IMG/VR virus record: IMGVR_UViG_3300025280_000026
Coordinates: 19,588 to 83,587 of that record
DNA: 64,000 nt
From: a virus
Direction: 5' to 3' (one strand)
Of the stretch, positions 8,355 to 18,100 are shown in pieces. Numbering within the stretch: the first letter of the stretch is position 1; the number at the start of each line of letters is the position of its first letter. The notes under the pieces are model-generated. The model made no database searches. It was not told where the DNA came from and saw only the letters and a program-made list of their open reading frames with translations. The position numbers and the translations under genes were made by a program.

Positions 8355-9506
8355 ATGTCCTCAATGTTAGAGCAAGCTATTGTTGATGCAAATGCATTGA
8401 GAGACGTAGCGATTAAAACAGCTGAATCAAACTTGGTTGAAAAATATTCAGAACAGATTAAAGAAGCGGTTGAAACGCTTTTAGAACAACCAATGCCGGG
8501 CGAGGAAGACCCCATGGCCCCAATGACCCCCGGCCCCATGGCGATGGATCCTGCAGCTGCCGGAATGGCAATGCCTCCGCCCCCAATGGGAAATGAAGGT
8601 TCTCCTGAAGATGAATTGGACGTCCCTCTTGGAGCTACCGAAGGCGAGAAACTATGCCCTTGTCCTGAAGAAGAAAAAATTGTAGTTGTTAATTTACCTG
8701 AATTAATTAAACAAGCTGAAGAAGAAGCAGGCGAAGGTGTTTCTCCTGAAGAAGTAGAACAATTCGGTACAGAAGTAGAACCAGAGGAAGAAGAAGAGGA
8801 AGAGGAAGAACTTCCCATGGGCTTGGAAGAATCAATTGAATTGCCAGAAGAATATTTATATGATATTCTAGAGTCATTAAAAGTAGATGTCAGCCCATAT
8901 TCTGTTCGCGATGGCTGGACCGGCACACCAACCGCTGCTATAGAAGAAGCAGAGGAATTAGAATTAGCTCGTCAACAAAGTGACGAGGTTGCTGAAGACC
9001 TAGAGGTACTTCAGACGGCAGTTAAAGAACTGCACGAAACAAATGAATATTATGAGAATATGCTACTAGAAGCTAAGAGTTATATTGATGCTAGGGAAAA
9101 CGATCACCAAGCTAAATTAAACGAAGCCGCCGGAGTTTTAAATGAAACTAAAAAAGTAGCGTATATTCTAAAGAATAAATTGGACGAAGCGAACTTAACA
9201 AATGCTCGTCTATTATATACAAATAAGGTTTTATCAAACAGCTCTTTGAATGGGCGACAAAAAAATCAAATTGTCGAAGCTTTGATAAACACCGAATCTG
9301 TTGAAGAAACAAAAACAATATATGAGACTCTTCAAAGCGCAGTGGGCAGCACCAGTAAATCAACTAAAAGACAGCCGAAATCACTGAGCGAGGTAGTTAA
9401 TAGAACTTCAACAACAATGTTGCCTCGATTGAATGAGGGACAAGAGAAGCAAGATACGTCGGCTTCAAACCGATGGAAAATCTTAGCAGGAATAAAAGAC
9501 AATTAA
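8355..9506 (+). CDS. Prohead core scaffold protein (gp22-like)
   Basis: Internal scaffold around which the major capsid assembles, later removed by the prohead protease. The 383-residue product sits between protease and major capsid as in T4. Residues ~1-35 are helical; ~37-95 are Pro/Met/Gly-rich low complexity; ~145-158 is a Glu run; ~195-310 is a long charged coiled coil; the C-terminus is basic. This acidic, coiled-coil composition is typical of scaffolds. It is longer than T4 gp22 (269 aa), mainly from the Pro/Met-rich insert. Confidence 0.85.
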   Translation: MSSMLEQAIVDANALRDVAIKTAESNLVEKYSEQIKEAVETLLEQPMPGEEDPMAPMTPGPMAMDPAAAGMAMPPPPMGNEGSPEDELDVPLGATEGEKLCPCPEEEKIVVVNLPELIKQAEEEAGEGVSPEEVEQFGTEVEPEEEEEEEEELPMGLEESIELPEEYLYDILESLKVDVSPYSVRDGWTGTPTAAIEEAEELELARQQSDEVAEDLEVLQTAVKELHETNEYYENMLLEAKSYIDARENDHQAKLNEAAGVLNETKKVAYILKNKLDEANLTNARLLYTNKVLSNSSLNGRQKNQIVEALINTESVEETKTIYETLQSAVGSTSKSTKRQPKSLSEVVNRTSTTMLPRLNEGQEKQDTSASNRWKILAGIKDN

Positions 9507-9535
9507 AATTTTAAAAATATAGGAGGAAATTAAAA

Positions 9536-11293
9536 ATGTCTGTTTTGCAAAAGTTGACTGAAGGTCTTGTTAAACGTGATCTCCAGAAGGAAGGTGCTGC
9601 TCTCATGGATAAATGGGAAGCCACAGGTCTTCTTGAGGGTCTTAACAGTGACCACAATAAAAATACAATGGCTCGCTTGCTTGAAAACCAAGCTTCTGAG
9701 CTACTTAGAGAGGCCAGCTCAATGGCAGCTGGTGACGTCGAAGGTTTTGCTTCCGTAGCATTCCCTATCGTTCGTCGTGTCTTTGGCGGTCTTATCGCCA
9801 ATGATCTTGTTTCCGTCCAACCGATGAGCTTGCCTTCGGGCCTCATCTTCTTCATGGACTTCACATACAACGATGGCCGACTCGGCGTCGACTCTGGAGA
9901 TTCCCTCTACGGTGGAGGCGTTGTTGGTAAAAACATCATCAGCGGTACATCGGATATCACTGAAGCAGGCGGCGGGTTCTATAACCTTGCCAACCACTAT
10001 TCTTCGGTTACCGCTTCCGCCGACGTCACCGTGAGCGCTCACGCAACGTCGGGCGACGTCCCGGGCGCTACAGGTGTGGATGTTTCTGCATTCACCGAAG
10101 CCCATAAGAAAGATGTACGTTTTGATGCGGATTTGCTGGCCAACACATCTTACAATGTGCGCCATTACACCATCGATGCTGACGAAGATCTCGAAGGTCT
10201 TAATCATGATGCTCTCGGAGCTATTAATTGGACTAATTTGGGCGACACAACTAATGATAGTGTTGTTCGTCGTTTGACCAAATACGTTCGTAGCACAGGC
10301 CTGGTTCACCTCTATGTCCAAGCTACTGACGGCGCCGGGACCGACGATGCCGGAGGTTCTAAAACAATTGTTTATCCAGTTAAGGATACTTTTAACAAAA
10401 GCAACCTTGGTGCTGTTGTTGGTTCAACCCCGTGGGGACTTGAAGCTGCTGATAATAGCTTCCGTCAATCTGACAACGTTGACTGGGATCAAAATAGTGG
10501 CGCCGGCGACAAGAACAGGATTCCTGAGATTGACATCAAGGTCGACAGCGTGTCTGTCACCGCGATGACCAAAAAGCTCAAGGCCAAATGGACGCCTGAG
10601 CTTGGGCAAGATCTCAATGCTTACCACAACCTCGACGCGGAAGTTGAGCTTACCTCGATTCTTTCTGAGCAGATTGCTCTTGAAATCGATCGTGAGATTC
10701 TCAACGACCTCGTTCAAGGTGCAACCGCTGGTACGTATTACTGGTCTCGTTCACCTGGTTTATTTGTCGATAAGACAGCTGGTACCGAGCTTGGTGCTAC
10801 TGCTGCTGCCCCGGATTTCACCGGTACAGTTAGTGAGTGGTATGAGACACTTGTTGAGACAGTCAACGATGTGTCGGCTCAAATTCACCGTAAGACTCTT
10901 CGCGGTGGAGCCAATTTCCTCGTGACTTCACCAGAGGTTGCCAATATTCTTGAGTTTACTTCTGGTTTCCGCGCTAGTGTTACAGCTGATGCCGATCGTG
11001 GTGTCGTAGGTGCGGTTAAGACAGGTGCGCTTAGTAAGAAATGGGACGTTTACGTCGATCCTTACTTCCCGCGTAATCTTGTTCTTGTTGGTCGCAAGGG
11101 AGGAAGCTTCCTTGAGAGCGGTTATGTATACGCTCCTTACGTGCCCCTGCAAGTCACGCCTACCATCTTTGGTACGGAAGACTTCACGCCACGCAAGGGT
11201 GTGATGACCCGCTACGCAAAGCAGATGGTCCGTCCTGATATGTACGGTCTCGTCGTGGTTCGCGGATTACTTGGTGAGTCTGGCGCAAGCTAG
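9536..11293 (+). CDS. Major capsid protein (gp23-like)
   Basis: HK97-fold shell protein. The 585-residue product has the gp23-type N-terminal region with ARLLENQASELL and the following FASVAFPIVRRVFGGL, then LVSVQPMSLPSGLIFFMDF, and a C-terminal block with VYVDPYFPRN and YAPYVPLQVTPTIF. The N-terminal segment before about residue 60 is the likely region removed on maturation. An AGGAGGAAAT ribosome site precedes the ATG. Codon use is visibly GC-richer than neighbours, as expected for the most highly expressed protein. A strong terminator follows. Confidence 0.96.
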   Translation: MSVLQKLTEGLVKRDLQKEGAALMDKWEATGLLEGLNSDHNKNTMARLLENQASELLREASSMAAGDVEGFASVAFPIVRRVFGGLIANDLVSVQPMSLPSGLIFFMDFTYNDGRLGVDSGDSLYGGGVVGKNIISGTSDITEAGGGFYNLANHYSSVTASADVTVSAHATSGDVPGATGVDVSAFTEAHKKDVRFDADLLANTSYNVRHYTIDADEDLEGLNHDALGAINWTNLGDTTNDSVVRRLTKYVRSTGLVHLYVQATDGAGTDDAGGSKTIVYPVKDTFNKSNLGAVVGSTPWGLEAADNSFRQSDNVDWDQNSGAGDKNRIPEIDIKVDSVSVTAMTKKLKAKWTPELGQDLNAYHNLDAEVELTSILSEQIALEIDREILNDLVQGATAGTYYWSRSPGLFVDKTAGTELGATAAAPDFTGTVSEWYETLVETVNDVSAQIHRKTLRGGANFLVTSPEVANILEFTSGFRASVTADADRGVVGAVKTGALSKKWDVYVDPYFPRNLVLVGRKGGSFLESGYVYAPYVPLQVTPTIFGTEDFTPRKGVMTRYAKQMVRPDMYGLVVVRGLLGESGAS

Positions 11294-11312
11294 TCATTAA
11301 GTGACACATATT

Positions 11313-11342
11313 AAGCCCCACCTTCGGGTGGGGCTTTTTTTG
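11313..11342 (+). terminator. Rho-independent terminator after major capsid gene
   Basis: AAGCCCCACC, TTCG loop, GGTGGGGCTT, then a run of seven T. The perfect 10-bp GC-rich stem with a UUCG tetraloop is a classic intrinsic terminator. Confidence 0.95.
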
Positions 11343-11370
11343 ATTTAATTGGATTTAACAAATCCAACAA

Positions 11371-11379
11371 ACTATTTAC
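11371..11379 (+). promoter_or_regulatory. Putative late promoter motif ACTATTTAC
   Basis: Same core as at 8312, placed directly after the capsid terminator and about 45 nt before the next gene, where a new promoter would be needed. Confidence 0.5.
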
Positions 11380-11423
11380 TACTGATTGATAAGGCAGAAA
11401 GCCCTTTAAAAGGAGAAACGAAC

Positions 11424-11855
11424 ATGAGTAAATTAGGAAGATATTCAGCAGACAGAAAAAAGGTACAAAGTCTAACTGCGGCTTATACCGTTACAAAAGC
11501 CGATTGCGGAACAATTTTTGTGCTTAACCTTGCAGCTGGTTTTACCGTCACTTTACCGACCGTCGCTGACGCCGGCAAAGGCTGGTGGTGTAAGTTTATT
11601 GTTGGCACCAATTGCTCAAGCGGTAATTATATTATCACGGAAGCTACCGCAACTGATACTAACGTATTAGTCACACAAATTAATGAGCTGGAAACCGATA
11701 CCAACGACGACGGACCCAGTAGCACGGGTCATACGACTATTACTTTGCCCAACGCCACTGACACTGTGGGTGATATGATAGAGGTTGTTTGTGATGGAAG
11801 TAATTTTTACTGCCACGGACAGACCGCTCTCGATGGCGGCGCTGCCCTAGCTTAA
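11424..11855 (+). CDS. Putative small virion (decoration/fibre-type) protein
   Basis: A 143-residue protein. I chose the ATG at 11424 because AAAAGGAG lies 9 nt upstream; an in-frame upstream TTG would overlap the promoter region. After a short basic start the rest is beta-rich and Thr/Asp/Gly-rich, with TVTLPTVADAGKGWWCKFIV at about 42-61, a pattern seen in phage fibre-like or capsid accessory domains. It has its own promoter motif and terminator, suggesting high expression as an independent unit. Confidence 0.75.
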   Translation: MSKLGRYSADRKKVQSLTAAYTVTKADCGTIFVLNLAAGFTVTLPTVADAGKGWWCKFIVGTNCSSGNYIITEATATDTNVLVTQINELETDTNDDGPSSTGHTTITLPNATDTVGDMIEVVCDGSNFYCHGQTALDGGAALA

Positions 11856-11884
11856 TAGATAATAAAGACCTTATCAAAAACATC

Positions 11885-11918
11885 AAGCCTCGTGTTCTTA
11901 TTGAACATGGGGTTTTTT
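11885..11918 (+). terminator. Rho-independent terminator with G-U pairs
   Basis: AAGCCTCGTGTTC (11885-11897) pairs over 13 positions with GAACATGGGGTTT (11903-11915) if G-U wobbles are allowed, loop TTATT, followed by T residues to 11918. The wobble pairs mean the reverse strand would not fold as well, so it is directional. Confidence 0.75.
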
Positions 11919-11928
11919 GTTGTGTTAT

Positions 11929-11937
11929 ACTATTTAT
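11929..11937 (+). promoter_or_regulatory. Putative late promoter motif ACTATTTAT
   Basis: Recurring ACTAYTTAY core between a terminator and the strong ribosome site of the next gene, 22 nt before its ATG. Confidence 0.45.
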
Positions 11938-11958
11938 TATCAACCAAGGAGGCCTAAA

Positions 11959-12348
11959 ATGGGCAAACGTAGAAGAAGACTTCATAGTCCAAAATACGCT
12001 AAGAAATACGCCAAGGTAAGAGAAACTTATAATCGTTTAAGAGGCGTTGTAACAGCTGCAGAAGCTGATGGTGTAGTGACACCCGAAGAAGTAAAAGTAA
12101 TTGAAGAAGTTAAACAGGAAGTTGTTGAAGCAGTAGCAGAAATTAAAGCCGAACCAGTCGTTGAAGTCAAACCAAAACCAGTTGTTGAAGTCAAACCAAA
12201 ACCAGTTGTTGAAGTCAAACCAAAACCAGTTGTTCAGGCCCCTAAAAAATCTTTATTCTCAAGAACAACAAAAAAAGCGTCTGCAAGAAAAGCACCCGCA
12301 AGAAAAAAAGCTGCAAAAGTAACTAAGAAGTCTTCCATTAAGGAATGA
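11959..12348 (+). CDS. Basic protein with KPKP repeats and H1-like tail
   Basis: A 129-residue protein; ATG at 11959 is fixed by AAGGAGGCC just upstream. It begins with a basic patch (MGKRRRRLHSPKYAKKYAKV), then an acidic helical stretch (~35-72), then three perfect VVEVKPKP-type octapeptide repeats (~67-90), then a Lys/Ala-rich tail with KKASARKAPARKKAAK similar in composition to histone H1 C-termini. It may bind DNA or polyanions in the head, or be a flexible virion protein; I do not recognise a family. Confidence 0.75.
   Translation: MGKRRRRLHSPKYAKKYAKVRETYNRLRGVVTAAEADGVVTPEEVKVIEEVKQEVVEAVAEIKAEPVVEVKPKPVVEVKPKPVVEVKPKPVVQAPKKSLFSRTTKKASARKAPARKKAAKVTKKSSIKE
12157..12228 (+). repeat. 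Three 24-bp in-frame tandem repeats
   Basis: Units at 12157-12180, 12181-12204 and 12205-12228, each encoding VVEVKPKP; units 2 and 3 are identical and unit 1 differs at one base. A fourth copy begins (GTTGTT) then diverges. Near-identity at the DNA level implies recent expansion. Confidence 0.92.
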
Positions 12349-12400
12349 TATGGGTTTTCCCTTCATGAGAACTAATTACTCTTGATAGGAGAACTTATGA

Positions 12401-13699
12401 ATGGCTGTACCTACTTTAACACCGAAAAGACAATCAAGCGCAGTGATTTTGCCATCAACAGGGACGATTGATGACGCAAAAACTTCAACGAACTATGCCT
12501 TTGGTATTTATTCTATAGTTGGCCAACCCCTGTATGATGATAATTTTGTCCATGGCGCCGTCGATCAAATATCCTATACCTATAAAAAACTTGGTGGCGA
12601 TGTACTTGATATTGAATTAACACCAGGCAATATTTATACAGCATATGAAGAAGCTGTACTAGAATATTCTTATATTGTTAATATTCATCAAGCCAAAAAT
12701 GCTTTGCCAAGTATGCTGGGCGCTACAACTGGTACTTTCGACCATGACGGCAATCTTTCTGGAGAGGACGGGAGTGCTTTACTTGCTAGTTTAGATGGAA
12801 AAAGAATAGAACTATCTTATCCAAAGTATAAATTTACTTATTGGAAAAGAGTTTCAGAGGGTTTTTCTACAGAAGCCAACATTGGCGGAACAGAAACAAT
12901 TAGATCTGCTTCTTTCTCTGTCTCAACTGATGTACAAGATTACGATTTACAATCCATTTTAACAGGAACTCTTGGAGGAGCCGGCGAATTATTAGAAAAA
13001 AACAAAAAAGTTTCAATTAAGAGAGTTTTTTACAAGACACCTCATGCTATGTGGAGATTCTATGGTTATTACGGTGGGATCAACACGATTGGAAATTTGT
13101 CGACATATGGAATGTATTCAGATGATTCCACATTTGAAGTAATCCCCGCGTGGCAAAATAAATTACAGGCCATGGCCTATGAGGATGCAATTTATACTAG
13201 AAATTCTCATTATTCTTACGAGATTAAAAACAACAAGTTAAGAATATTTCCAGCCCCGGTTGGAAACTCAGCGAGCAAATTTTGGTTTGAATATGTCGTC
13301 CAAACAGATCCTTGGGATGAGGACGCCTCATCTGGAGGAAAAGCAAATACCGATGGTGTTAACAACATGAACACGCTTCCCTTTTCCAACATTCCTTATA
13401 AAAATATTAACTCTATTGGCAAGCAGTGGATCCGCAGGTTCGCCCTATCTCTCACAAAAGGCATGCTTGGTCAAGTGAGAGGCAAATTTGCTTCGATACC
13501 CATACCAGGAAACGACCTCACGCTCAATGCTAGTGAATTATTATCCCAAGCACAAAATGAACAACAGGTTCTTAGAGAAGAATTGAAAACAACGCTCGAT
13601 GAACTGACATACAAACAAATAGTCAGTGATCAAGCAACTATGTCAAATCAAGTTACCGAAACAAATAAACATATACCGATGGGTATATATCATGGCTAA
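12401..13699 (+). CDS. Neck protein (gp13-like)
   Basis: A 432-residue protein placed first in a trio that corresponds to T4 gp13-gp14-gp15. The segment LDIELTPGNIYTAYEEAVLEY at about 68-88 fits the pattern 'V-x-IELTD-x-QI-x2-AIDEA-x3-Y' of gp13-type head-completion proteins. It is longer than T4 gp13 (309 aa). A Trp/Tyr-rich middle region and a helical C-terminus follow. Assignment rests on gene order plus this motif, so it is less sure than the sheath or capsid calls. Confidence 0.72.
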   Translation: MAVPTLTPKRQSSAVILPSTGTIDDAKTSTNYAFGIYSIVGQPLYDDNFVHGAVDQISYTYKKLGGDVLDIELTPGNIYTAYEEAVLEYSYIVNIHQAKNALPSMLGATTGTFDHDGNLSGEDGSALLASLDGKRIELSYPKYKFTYWKRVSEGFSTEANIGGTETIRSASFSVSTDVQDYDLQSILTGTLGGAGELLEKNKKVSIKRVFYKTPHAMWRFYGYYGGINTIGNLSTYGMYSDDSTFEVIPAWQNKLQAMAYEDAIYTRNSHYSYEIKNNKLRIFPAPVGNSASKFWFEYVVQTDPWDEDASSGGKANTDGVNNMNTLPFSNIPYKNINSIGKQWIRRFALSLTKGMLGQVRGKFASIPIPGNDLTLNASELLSQAQNEQQVLREELKTTLDELTYKQIVSDQATMSNQVTETNKHIPMGIYHG

Positions 13700-13712
13700 A
13701 AGGAGAGTGTAA

Positions 13713-14204
13713 ATGGCTACCGATAATAAATGGAAGCAGCCAAAGTCGCCTCCACCACCCTTGTTTGCCGGTGAAAAAGAACGCGACTTGGTTAAACAAG
13801 TTAATGATGAATTGATAGAGCGTGTCATCGGCCAACAAATATTATATTATCCGATTGATATGGAAACAACAAATTTTCACCCTCTTTATGGCGAAGCACT
13901 TAGCAAAAGCTTTTTGCCGCCAATAAGAGTTCATGCTTTAATTGATTTTGAAGGGTTCCAAACTACAACAGAAACTTATGGGTTAGATAAAGATGCCAGT
14001 ATAACTGTACATTTTCACAAACGCCGACTAACCGAAGACCAAAATCTATATGTCCGTGAAGGCGATTTTGTTCTCTATGGACAACAATATTATAAAATTG
14101 TTTCGCTGGCGGAACCAAGAGAATTATTTGGTCAAGCAGACAAAAGAGTAGAAATTTCAGCCAAATGTATTAAGGTAAGGGAGGGAATGTTCGATGCCAA
14201 CTAA
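13713..14204 (+). CDS. Neck protein (gp14-like)
   Basis: A 163-residue protein, ATG with AAAAGGAG upstream. After a Pro-rich start, residues ~28-60 (VNDELIERVIGQQILYYPID) and the later DFEGFQTTTETYGLDKDASITV block match the pattern of gp14-type neck proteins, which join head and tail. It is shorter than T4 gp14 (256 aa). It overlaps the next gene by 11 nt, supporting co-translation with gp15-like. Confidence 0.72.
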   Translation: MATDNKWKQPKSPPPPLFAGEKERDLVKQVNDELIERVIGQQILYYPIDMETTNFHPLYGEALSKSFLPPIRVHALIDFEGFQTTTETYGLDKDASITVHFHKRRLTEDQNLYVREGDFVLYGQQYYKIVSLAEPRELFGQADKRVEISAKCIKVREGMFDAN

Positions 14205-15072
14205 TGAAGCTGAAATACCTTTTGGACCATCAACTATCGAGACAATAGATTATGCGGTATTTAATTGGGTTAACGATCTACTAGATATTCATTCTGAAAC
14301 AAACAAAGGTTTCAAAAAAGTACCGGTGATCTGGGTCTCGGCTGAAAGATCATTTCAAATAAAAAATGATATTGATTTACGGGAAAAAACAGGTGTTTTC
14401 TCTTTCCCGGTGATCACACTAGAAAGAACAAATATGGTTAAATCTTTGAATTCCAAAGGCGCCATCTATGGAAATGTCTATCCAGTTGATGATAATAAAG
14501 GCGGATCAATAGCCATAACAAAACAGATTAATCAATATAAAAGCAGCAATTTTATCAATGCCGATTCTGGCCGAAGTACATCAGATCCATATCATAAATC
14601 AAGAAGAACGGGTGTTAGATACGCTATTAAAACAGAACAAAAACCAAAAATTGTGTATGAGACAATAACAATTCCCATTCCAGTTTATGTTAACGTATCT
14701 TATACTATTGGTATAAAAGCAGAATACCAACAACAATTTAATGAAATTATAACTCCTTTTATGACCCGACCTTCTGGTTTAAATTATGTATCCTTGAACC
14801 ACGAAAGACACGTTTTCGAGGGCTTCTTAGGAGAAAATTTTTCACAAACAAGCAATGCTGGCGCCCTCGCCGAAGAAGAAAGAAGATATGAAAGCAATGT
14901 TGATTTTAGAGTGCTTGGGTACCTCATTGGAGACGACAAGAATCAAATAACGCCGAGAGTAGTCCGAAGACAAAACTTTGTGGATGTTAAGATCCCTCGG
15001 GAACATGTGATTCTTGGTGACATTCCAGAACACACCGGGTCTCTGAGCAGCGAACCTTTCTACAGAGAATAA
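14194..15072 (+). CDS. Tail completion / sheath terminator protein (gp15-like)
   Basis: A 292-residue protein between the neck pair and the sheath. The stretch IPIPVYVNVSYTIGIKAEYQ at about 160-180, then QQFNEIITPFM and a later ERRYESNVDFRVLGYL, matches gp15-type proteins, which cap the contractile tail (pattern 'PV-x-V-x-Y-x-I-x-I-x-T/AEY-x2-Q-x-N'). Length is near T4 gp15 (272 aa). Confidence comes from motif plus gene order. Confidence 0.78.
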   Translation: MPTNEAEIPFGPSTIETIDYAVFNWVNDLLDIHSETNKGFKKVPVIWVSAERSFQIKNDIDLREKTGVFSFPVITLERTNMVKSLNSKGAIYGNVYPVDDNKGGSIAITKQINQYKSSNFINADSGRSTSDPYHKSRRTGVRYAIKTEQKPKIVYETITIPIPVYVNVSYTIGIKAEYQQQFNEIITPFMTRPSGLNYVSLNHERHVFEGFLGENFSQTSNAGALAEEERRYESNVDFRVLGYLIGDDKNQITPRVVRRQNFVDVKIPREHVILGDIPEHTGSLSSEPFYRE

Positions 15073-15106
15073 GATTGCTAAAAGATGGAGTTTTGAGTTT
15101 AAAATT

Positions 15107-15115
15107 ACTATTTAT
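15107..15115 (+). promoter_or_regulatory. Putative late promoter motif ACTATTTAT
   Basis: Recurring core in the ~110-nt gap before the sheath gene, about 68 nt ahead of its ATG. The rest of this gap shows nothing else clear. Confidence 0.48.
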
Positions 15116-15182
15116 TAAAGAAGTTAGTATTAATCTAAACTCTATTGAAACACCAAGTTTCGCATAAATAGGAGAAAAATCC

Positions 15183-18100
15183 ATGGCTGAGAAAAAGTTT
15201 AAATTCGTATCTCCAGGAATCTTTGTCGACGAAATCGATGATTCTGGTATACCAAATTCAGGTGGAGACATTGGACCTGTCATTGTCGGCAGATCCACAA
15301 GGGGCCCGGGCATGCGCCCAACAAGAATCGAATCTTTTTCTGAATTCGTTCAAACATTTGGTGCACCCACACCAGGCAATGATACAGAAAAAGATGTTTG
15401 GAGAAGCAATAACCCCGCTGGCCCAACATACGCCGCTTACGGCGCTCAAGCGTGGCTAAAAAATAACAGACCTCTTACTTTCGTGCGATTAATGGGAGAA
15501 GAACACCCCTCGGCTGCAACTGCGGGGAAAGCCGGATTTAAAACAACCAATACGTTCAACAACACTAATTCTAGCAATGGTGGAGCTTACGGTCTTTTCT
15601 TAATTAATTCGTCTTCGATTCAAGGCGATCAACAAAGCTCGCCAGGAAATTTCCCAACTGGTACATTAGCTGCCATATGGTATTTGCAAGCCGGCGCCAT
15701 GGCCCTTACTGGTAATGTACCAGTCGGAGCGCTTGGAGGTGACGATGATGTCATCGCCACTGTAGCGCACTCCAGCCCAACAGCTTCTGTCGGTGGTTTT
15801 ATTCAAAATGCAGCGTCTAATGAGTGGACAATTATTCTTAATGACGGCACCGACACCGACGCCGGCGCGGGCACCTGTACAGGTAAGAAATATACTTTTA
15901 ACTTTGACAGAAACAGCTCAAAGTTTATTCGAACCGTCTTTAACACAAATCCAGTCCTAACTAATTCAAACATCGCTAGCACACAGCAAAAATACTGGCT
16001 TGGTGAAACTTTCGAAGGATCCGTCGCTAAATATATTACAAGCGGCTCTGGCGCCGGGACAGTGTTTGGTTTCATCGCAGGATTGGGTACATCCGATACT
16101 GTAGGACACCATCACCGACAAATGCCGGCACAGCCTTCAAAAACTGGTTGGTTTATCTCCCAGGATTCTAGAGCAACATACACTGATTACACGGCAGATG
16201 GCACGACTTATGTAAAGCAATTATTCAGGTTTGTTTCCCTTGACGATGGCGAATGGTCGCAGAGCAACCTTAAAATTTCTATTGCAGATATCAAAGCACC
16301 TAGAAACAGCTATGAAAAATATGGTTCTTTTAGCGTTCTCGTCCGCGATATTCGAGATTCTGACAACGCTCCTGGTATTGTTGAAAAATTCACCAATCTC
16401 AACTTAAATCCTTCTTCCGAAAACTTTATCTCTAAAAGAATCGGTGATCAACATTTGGTTTGGGATAGTGAACTTAGTGTTCCTGGTGGTGTCGCTCGCT
16501 ACAAAATGCGTGGCGATTATCCGAATGTCTCTAGATTCTTTAGAGTTGAGCTTAATGATGAAGTTAAGCTTGGATTAGACACCCCAGAGCTTCTTCCATT
16601 TGGAGTGAGAGGGCCAATGCGCTATAAAGGCTGGTCCTTTAAAGGCCGCGACATACAGGCTTACCAAATTAATCAAAAAACTTCTGTCGCTGCCGCGGCA
16701 GCCTCGGTAGTATTTCAATTTTCTGATAACTCCAGCGATGAGACTACATTTACATTTACAGATGCACTAGGGACGTCAGCAACGTTTGAAGTTGATCGTG
16801 TCGCCGCTGACGGCGCCTCAGTCGCTGGCGCCATCGCCATGTCAGGCTATGCAAACAGCGGAACAGGGCTTGCAACCGCGCTTGAAACCGCGCTTGATGC
16901 ATCTGATCTGCGAATTGATACAACCCGATCAACCGCAAAATTGACCCTTACAATGCAAGACGCCGGCGCCTCTGGTAATACACCGATCGTAACTGCTGGT
17001 GGGGTTGTTAATGTTGATGACTCCTCGCAAGGAGACGCTATGCCAACTCAATTCGAGGGTGGCTCTGACACCATGGGCCCAGCACACACGGCTGCTACTT
17101 TATTCCTTGAAACCGATCCGGGAGTAGTACCTTATAAGCATGGTATACATAAAGGTGATGTCGACGGCGCCGGTAACGCCTGTGCTCCACATGCTGCTGG
17201 AAAGAATCCAATTGCACCACATAGTATCCCTGCTCACAGTGCTTCCGCAGCAGCCTATTCGGCTGTGCCAAGACAAGCGCTATCTGGAGCTTTCGTATTC
17301 CCAACAATTTCTATGAGGTCTTCTTCATTAGATGGTAACTTAAAAGATAGAACGGATGCATTCTTCGGCGCAACCTTTAATCGCCTTGGCGAAGCAACAA
17401 AGTCTAATCTTTTTGATGAAAGCTCGATTGATGTTGTCCGAGCCCTCGCTGCGACTTATTCTAAAAACTCGTGGGATCCCCCCGCAGAAGCTACTGCAGT
17501 TGAACACGCTTGGACATTTACTTTGGACGACCTTCAGAAAGCAACGTCGTCCGATTTCCTTGCAGCTGCATATGTTTCTGGCTCTAGAGTAAGTGGAGAA
17601 TCATTTACGGCAGCTTCTGGTTCTTACCGTGAAGTTCTAAATAATGGATATGATAGATTCACAGCAGCTCTTTATGGTGGATTTAATGGCCTAGATGTAA
17701 CGGAAGCCGAACCTTTTGGGAACCATAGATTAGATGATAGCACAAATGTAAAAGAGAATTACAGCTATTACTCAGTGAAAAAAGCAATTGATGCAATTGC
17801 CGATTCCGAATCAGCTGAAATGGATCTCTTGGTTGCACCTGGCATCACAAATCCAAGCATTACAGAACACATGATTAACGTGTGCGAGAATAGAGGAGAC
17901 GCCTTAGCTATTATCGATATTGAAAGCGATTACATACCTCGTTATGAGAGTAATTCTGCAGAGGCTAGCCGAATCGGTACAGTCGTTTCTGCTGTCAACA
18001 CCTTTAAAGATAGAGGGCTTAACTCTAGTTACGGATGCGCTTTTTATCCATGGGTACAAGTCAGAGACTCAGCATCAGAAACTTTCCCAGGCAAACTAGT

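Noticed and set aside
8339-8926. Long minus-strand reading frame opposite the scaffold gene
   Set aside because: It is Ser/Pro-rich, an expected mirror of the Glu/Met/Pro-rich scaffold, and has no ribosome site; all well-supported genes lie on the + strand.
9719-10321. Minus-strand frame of about 200 codons inside the major capsid gene
   Set aside because: It is a shadow of a highly biased gene, with no family motif and no promoter.
12157-12228. Tandem repeats considered as a CRISPR array
   Set aside because: Units are contiguous without spacers and encode an in-frame protein repeat.
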